From positions 62,640 to 126,639 of the forward strand of contig NZ_JAER01000002.1 in assembly GCF_000519005.1 (NCBI RefSeq): a DNA stretch of 64,000 nucleotides, in the 5' to 3' direction. The position numbers and the translations under genes were made by a program. The stretch comes from Nocardioides sp. J54. GTDB lineage: Bacteria > Actinomycetota > Actinomycetes > Propionibacteriales > Nocardioidaceae. The notes under the pieces are model-generated. The model was not told the origin of the DNA, did no database searches, and worked only from the letters and a program-made list of their open reading frames with translations. Shown piece by piece: positions 60,555 through 64,000 of this stretch (the first letter of the stretch is position 1; each line of letters begins with the position of its first letter).

Positions 60555-61913
60555 TCAGGAAGGCAGGTCGACGACGACCCGGGCGCCGCCGAACGGGCTC
60601 TCGCCGACCTCGACCGTGCCGCCGTGGCCGGTGACCACGGCACGGACGATCGCCAGGCCGAGGCCGCTGCCCCCGGCGTCGCGGGTGCGGGCCTCGTCGA
60701 GGCGGACGAAGCGTTCGAAGACCCGCTCCCGGTCGGCGGTCGGGATGCCCGGACCGTCGTCGTCGACCACGAGGTGCACCCGGCCGCCGTGCTCGGAGAC
60801 CGCCACCGCCACCCGGCCGGCTGCGTGACGGACGGCGTTGTCGACGAGGTTGCGCACGACCTGGCAGAGCGCGACGGGGTCACCGTGGACCCGGCCCGGA
60901 CCGACGCCGCTGGTGTCGACCACCAGGCCGGACCTGGCCGCTCGCCGGGCCTCCGCGAGGGCGAGGTCGTCGACGTCGACGTCCTCGCGCGGCGCCTGGG
61001 CACGTCCCTCACCGGCGCGGGTGAGGGCGAGCAGCTGCTCGACGAGGGCCTGCATCCGCACCGTCTCCTCGAGCACCGCCTCGGCGAGCTCGCCCTCGGG
61101 TACGGCGCCGGGGTGGGTGTGGGCGACCTCGGCGGTCTGGCGCAGGCTCGCCAGCGGCGAGCGCAGCTCGTGGGAGGCGTCGGAGACGAACTGCTCCTGC
61201 CGGTCGCGGGAGTCCTGGAGCCTGGCGAGCATCGCGTTCATCGTGCGGGCCAGCCGGCCGACCTCGTCGCGCGCGGCGGGCTCGGAGACGCGGCGGTCGA
61301 GCCGAGTGCCGGTGATCTCCTCGACCTCCTGGCGGATGCGCTCCACGGGGCGCAGGGTGCGCCCGACCACCAGCCAGGTCGTCCCCCCGACGACGAGGAG
61401 CAGCAGCGGGAGGCCCAGCAGCAGCGGGGCGGCGAGCGCCGCGGTCGTCTCGTCGACGTCCTCGAGCGACACCGCGACCGTCACCACGTGACCGTCGTCG
61501 GTGTCCTCGCTCACCACGACGTAGGGGTGGTCGCCCCCGGGCAGCTCGACGGCATCCCCGTCACGGTCCGGGAGGCGGCCAGCGAGCGGCTGGGACGCGG
61601 CGACGAGCCGGCCGGCTGCGTCGTGGACCTGCCAGACGAGGTCGTCGGCCTCCTCGTCGTCCTCGTCGGGGTCGTCGGGGTCGTCGGGGTCGTCCGGGTC
61701 GTCCGGGTCGTTGTCGGGGTCGGTGCCGGGCGAGGCGGGGAGGCTGCCGGCGTCGACCTGGGCGACCAGGGCCGAGGCCTGGTTCTCCGCCGTCGACTCC
61801 GCCCCGTCGCGCAGCGACCCGCGCACCGCGAGCACGAGCGCGACCGCGCCGACGACCAGGGCCACCGCGACCACGAGTACCGCGGCGAGCGTCGTACGCA
61901 CCCGCATGCTCAT
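60555..61913 (-). CDS. sensor histidine kinase
   Basis: A 452-residue membrane kinase. Helix 1 (residues about 9-31) is followed by an extracytoplasmic domain of about 120 residues holding a DPDDPDDPDDPDDPDEDDEE acid repeat. Helix 2 (about 157-180) and a HAMP domain follow. The HisKA box FVSDASHELRSPLASLRQT (His near 247) and the ATPase motifs DNAVRHA, VDDDGPGIP and GGSGLGLAIV complete it. ATG 61913 overlaps the regulator stop (ATGA). The acid repeat may bind cations, which is inference. Confidence 0.93.
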   Translation of the reverse strand: MSMRVRTTLAAVLVVAVALVVGAVALVLAVRGSLRDGAESTAENQASALVAQVDAGSLPASPGTDPDNDPDDPDDPDDPDDPDEDDEEADDLVWQVHDAAGRLVAASQPLAGRLPDRDGDAVELPGGDHPYVVVSEDTDDGHVVTVAVSLEDVDETTAALAAPLLLGLPLLLLVVGGTTWLVVGRTLRPVERIRQEVEEITGTRLDRRVSEPAARDEVGRLARTMNAMLARLQDSRDRQEQFVSDASHELRSPLASLRQTAEVAHTHPGAVPEGELAEAVLEETVRMQALVEQLLALTRAGEGRAQAPREDVDVDDLALAEARRAARSGLVVDTSGVGPGRVHGDPVALCQVVRNLVDNAVRHAAGRVAVAVSEHGGRVHLVVDDDGPGIPTADRERVFERFVRLDEARTRDAGGSGLGLAIVRAVVTGHGGTVEVGESPFGGARVVVDLPS

Positions 61914-62587
61914 CCCCCGTCGCTCGCGAGCCGGTAGCCCGCACCCCGGACGGTCTGGATCGCCTCGCGACCGAACGGCCGGTCCACCTTGTTGCGCAGG
62001 TGGCGGACGTAGACCTCCACGATGTTCGGGTCGCCCTCGAAGTCGCCGTCCCAGACCGAGTCCAGGACCTGCCGCTTCGACACCACGTCGCCCCTGTGCC
62101 GGGCGAGGAAGGCCAGGACCGCGAACTCCCGCGAGGTCAGGCTGATCTCGACCTCGCCGCGGCGGACCCGGCGCGCGGCGGTGTCGACGACGAGGTCGCC
62201 GAGCTCGATCGCCGTCGGCCGCTCCCGCGCCCCGCGCCGGGCGACTGCGCGCAGGCGGGCGACGAGCACGGGGAACGAGAACGGCTTGGTCAGGTAGTCG
62301 TCGGCGCCGGTGTCGAGGCCCTCGACCTGGTCCCACTCGCCGTCCTTGGCGGTCAGCATGAGGATGGGCGTCCAGTTCTCCTCGCGGCGCAGCGTCTCGC
62401 ACACCTTGTAGCCGTTGATGCCGGGCAGCATGAGGTCGAGGACGATGGCGTCGTAGGTGTTCTCCCGCGCCATCCAGAGACCGTCGGAGCCGTCGTGCGC
62501 GACGTCCACGGCGAAGCCCTCGGCCTCCAGGCCGAGCTCGATGGCGCGCGCGAGCCGGCGCTCGTCGTCGACGACCAGGATCCGCAC
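61910..62587 (-). CDS. OmpR-family response regulator
   Basis: A 225-residue regulator. The receiver domain has acidic pocket D7-D8, phosphorylation site D51 in IVLDLMLPG and K near 101 in YLTKPFSFPVL. A winged helix (residues about 128-220) includes LTSREFAVLAFLARHRGDVV and VEVYVRHLRNKVD. GTG 62587 is the start. The gene is 4-base overlapped with the kinase downstream. It likely controls itself and the PepSY gene through CTGAAC repeats. Confidence 0.94.
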   Translation of the reverse strand: MRILVVDDERRLARAIELGLEAEGFAVDVAHDGSDGLWMARENTYDAIVLDLMLPGINGYKVCETLRREENWTPILMLTAKDGEWDQVEGLDTGADDYLTKPFSFPVLVARLRAVARRGARERPTAIELGDLVVDTAARRVRRGEVEISLTSREFAVLAFLARHRGDVVSKRQVLDSVWDGDFEGDPNIVEVYVRHLRNKVDRPFGREAIQTVRGAGYRLASDGG

Positions 62588-62610
62588 GGCGTCCTCCAGG
62601 AAAAGCGGTC

Positions 62611-62640
62611 AGGGCGGCTCCATTGTGGTGGAGCCGCCCT
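62611..62640. terminator. hairpin terminator between response regulator and cyp125
   Basis: Perfect 12-bp stem AGGGCGGCTCCA/TGGAGCCGCCCT with a TTGTGG loop. It lies downstream of the cyp125 stop (minus strand) and upstream of the regulator start, so it should end the cyp125 transcript. Confidence 0.82.
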
Positions 62641-62655
62641 GAACCTGCGCTGAAG
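62639..62655. promoter_or_regulatory. CTGAAC/CTGAAG direct repeat upstream of response regulator
   Basis: CTGAAC at 62639 and CTGAAG at 62650, spacing 11. It is similar to the triple repeat before the PepSY gene and probably binds the OmpR-family regulator. It overlaps the foot of the terminator hairpin. Confidence 0.45.
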
Positions 62656-62659
62656 GAGG

Positions 62660-63895
62660 TCAGCTGTACTTGACCTGCATCTCCTTGATCGCGTTGAGCC
62701 AGCCGGAGCGCAGGCGGCGCGGCTCGCCGTCGAGCTGGATGTCGGGCGCGAGGTCGGCGAGGGCGTCGAAGATCAGCTTGATCTCCATGCGGGCCAGGTT
62801 GGCGCCGATGCAGTAGTGCGCGCCGTGGCCGCCGAAGGCGACGTGCGGGTTGTTCTCACGCTTGATGTTGAAGGTGAAGGGGTCGTCGAAGACCTCCTCG
62901 TCGAAGTTCGCCGAGGCGTAGAAGAGACCGACGCGGTCGCCCTTCTTGATGGCCTGGCCGGCGAGCTCGGTGTCCTGGAGCGCGGTGCGCTGGAAGACGG
63001 TGACGGGGGTGGCCCAGCGGATGACCTCGTCGACCATCGTGTCGGGGCGCTCGTCGATCCAGGTCTGCCACTGGTCGGGGTTCTGGAGGAACGCGTGCAT
63101 GCCGTGGCTGATCGCGTTGCGGGTCGTCTCGTTGCCGGCGACGGCGAGCAGGATGACGAAGAAGCCGAACTCGTCGTTGGTCAGCGAGCCGTGGTCGTCG
63201 TCCTTGCCGACGCTGATCAGCTTGGTGACGATGTCGTCCTGCGGGTTCTCGCGACGGTCGTTGGCGAGCGCGTCGAAGTACGCGATGAGCTCCATCGAGG
63301 CGATGGCCGGGTCGATGTCGAACTCCGGGTCGTCGTACGCCATCATCTGGTTCGACCACTCGAAGATCTTCTTGCGGTCCTCCTGCGGCACGCCGAGGAA
63401 GTCGGCGATGGCCTGCAGCGGGAGCTCGGCGGCGAGGTCCTCGACGAAGTCGCCGCTGCCCTTGGCGACGCACTCCTCGACGATCTTGTACGCGCGCTCG
63501 CGCAGGCCGTCCTTGAGCGCCGCGATCGCACGCGGCGTGAAGCCGCGCGAGACGATGCCGCGCATCTTGGTGTGCTCCGGCGGGTCGTGGTGGATCAGCA
63601 TCGCGCGCTGGACCTCGACCTGGTCGCGGGTCATGTCCTCGGCGAAGCGGATGATCACGCCGTTCTCGGCCGTCGACCAGTTCTCGTTGTCCTTGGAGAC
63701 CTGGCGGACCTCGGCGTGGCGGGTGCAGGCCCAGTAGCCGGTGTCGAGGAAGCCCGCGCGGGCCTCCGGCGGCTGCTCGATCCACCGGATCGGCTCGGTC
63801 GCACGCAGCGCGCGGAACTGCTCGTGCGGCAGGGCGACTTCGTTGATGGAGGGATCGGTCGGGTCCCACCCGACGGGGATGAGCTGCTCGGTCAC
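62660..63895 (-). CDS. cyp125: cholest-4-en-3-one 26-monooxygenase CYP125
   Basis: Cytochrome P450 that oxidises the terminal methyl of the sterol side chain to the C26 acid, feeding FadD19. The 411-residue product has the I-helix AVAGNETTRNAI near residue 250, ExxR in MVDEVIRWATPVTVF near 279 and the heme loop FGGHGAHYCIGANLAR (Cys near 360). GTG 63895 (VTEQLIPVGWDPT) was chosen, with AAAGG upstream; the open frame to 63979 runs through the KstR box. It is transcribed alone in this window and ends in a terminator. Confidence 0.93.
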   Translation of the reverse strand: MTEQLIPVGWDPTDPSINEVALPHEQFRALRATEPIRWIEQPPEARAGFLDTGYWACTRHAEVRQVSKDNENWSTAENGVIIRFAEDMTRDQVEVQRAMLIHHDPPEHTKMRGIVSRGFTPRAIAALKDGLRERAYKIVEECVAKGSGDFVEDLAAELPLQAIADFLGVPQEDRKKIFEWSNQMMAYDDPEFDIDPAIASMELIAYFDALANDRRENPQDDIVTKLISVGKDDDHGSLTNDEFGFFVILLAVAGNETTRNAISHGMHAFLQNPDQWQTWIDERPDTMVDEVIRWATPVTVFQRTALQDTELAGQAIKKGDRVGLFYASANFDEEVFDDPFTFNIKRENNPHVAFGGHGAHYCIGANLARMEIKLIFDALADLAPDIQLDGEPRRLRSGWLNAIKEMQVKYS

Positions 63896-63960
63896 GACGA
63901 ACCTTTCACTGGAAACACAGGGGGCGACGGCGTCGGCACCCCGGGGGCGACCCGGGTCAC

Positions 63961-63974
63961 TGGAACGCGTTCTA
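63961..63974. promoter_or_regulatory. KstR box upstream of cyp125
   Basis: TGGAACGCGTTCTA fits T-nn-AAC-nn-GTT-nn-A. It lies 65 bases upstream of the cyp125 start, near the window end. A divergent gene to the right cannot be seen. Confidence 0.85.
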
Positions 63975-64000
63975 CGCACACACTACAAAGCATCGCACGC

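Overview
The window is a high-GC actinobacterial chromosome segment, most likely from Nocardioides or another Nocardioidaceae member. This is inferred from gene order (uvrC-rapZ-yvcK-whiA-gap-pgk-tpiA-secG-rbpA), from mycothiol- and F420-linked enzyme families, from a Mycobacterium/Rhodococcus-type sterol catabolism locus, and from many intergenic palindromes of the GGTTGAGG...CCTCGAAACC type. No rRNA, intact tRNA, CRISPR array, transposase or integrase was seen.

Positions 1-31300 are mostly housekeeping. An ABC-2 permease and heme A synthase (ctaA) are followed by a repeat-filled gap and by ctaB on the minus strand. Divergent from ctaB is a sugar-phosphate operon, tkt-tal-pgi-pgl, which lacks the zwf-opcA pair often found between these genes. 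Next come a methionine/alanine transporter with its 42-residue partner (metP-metS), then rbpA and secG, then the glycolytic operon gap-pgk-tpiA. The uvrC-rapZ-yvcK-whiA operon follows, then a TPR protein, two Rieske lipoproteins, and uvrA with a LexA box and a histone-like C-terminal tail. A mycothiol-type isomerase, an MBL hydrolase and a NUDIX hydrolase form a tight operon. A DUF222/HNH protein then sits among dense repeats (27.2-30.2 kb).

Positions 31500-35500 hold a cupin, DNA-3-methyladenine glycosylase I, a cold-shock protein and a GMC oxidoreductase.

Positions 35000-55950 are a sterol degradation locus. Five perfect KstR-type boxes (T-nn-AAC-nn-GTT-nn-A) mark its promoters, counting the one at the window end. 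The operons are: kshA-orf100-kshB-SRPBCC (nucleus 9-alpha-hydroxylation); fadE26-fadE27-fadD17; fadD19-flavin oxidoreductase-LVIVD-SDR-LVIVD; echA19; an unassigned acyl-CoA synthetase; an F420-type oxidoreductase; and a DUF35 protein with ltp4 and ltp3. cyp125 lies at the right edge behind the fifth box. Together these start side-chain oxidation (CYP125, FadD19), run beta-oxidation (FadE26/27, EchA19), cleave C-24-branched side chains (Ltp3/Ltp4) and hydroxylate ring B (KshAB). The ring-degrading hsa genes, kstD and mce4 are not in the window.

Between the sterol block and cyp125 lie map, several unknown genes, a YbdK-type ligase with an apparent frameshift at its start, a tiny membrane protein, and a PepSY protein beside an OmpR-family two-component system with shared CTGAAC direct repeats. 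The least understood parts are the KstR-linked operon that pairs FadD19 with two secreted LVIVD propellers and a Tyr-less SDR, and the 100-residue four-cysteine protein between kshA and kshB.
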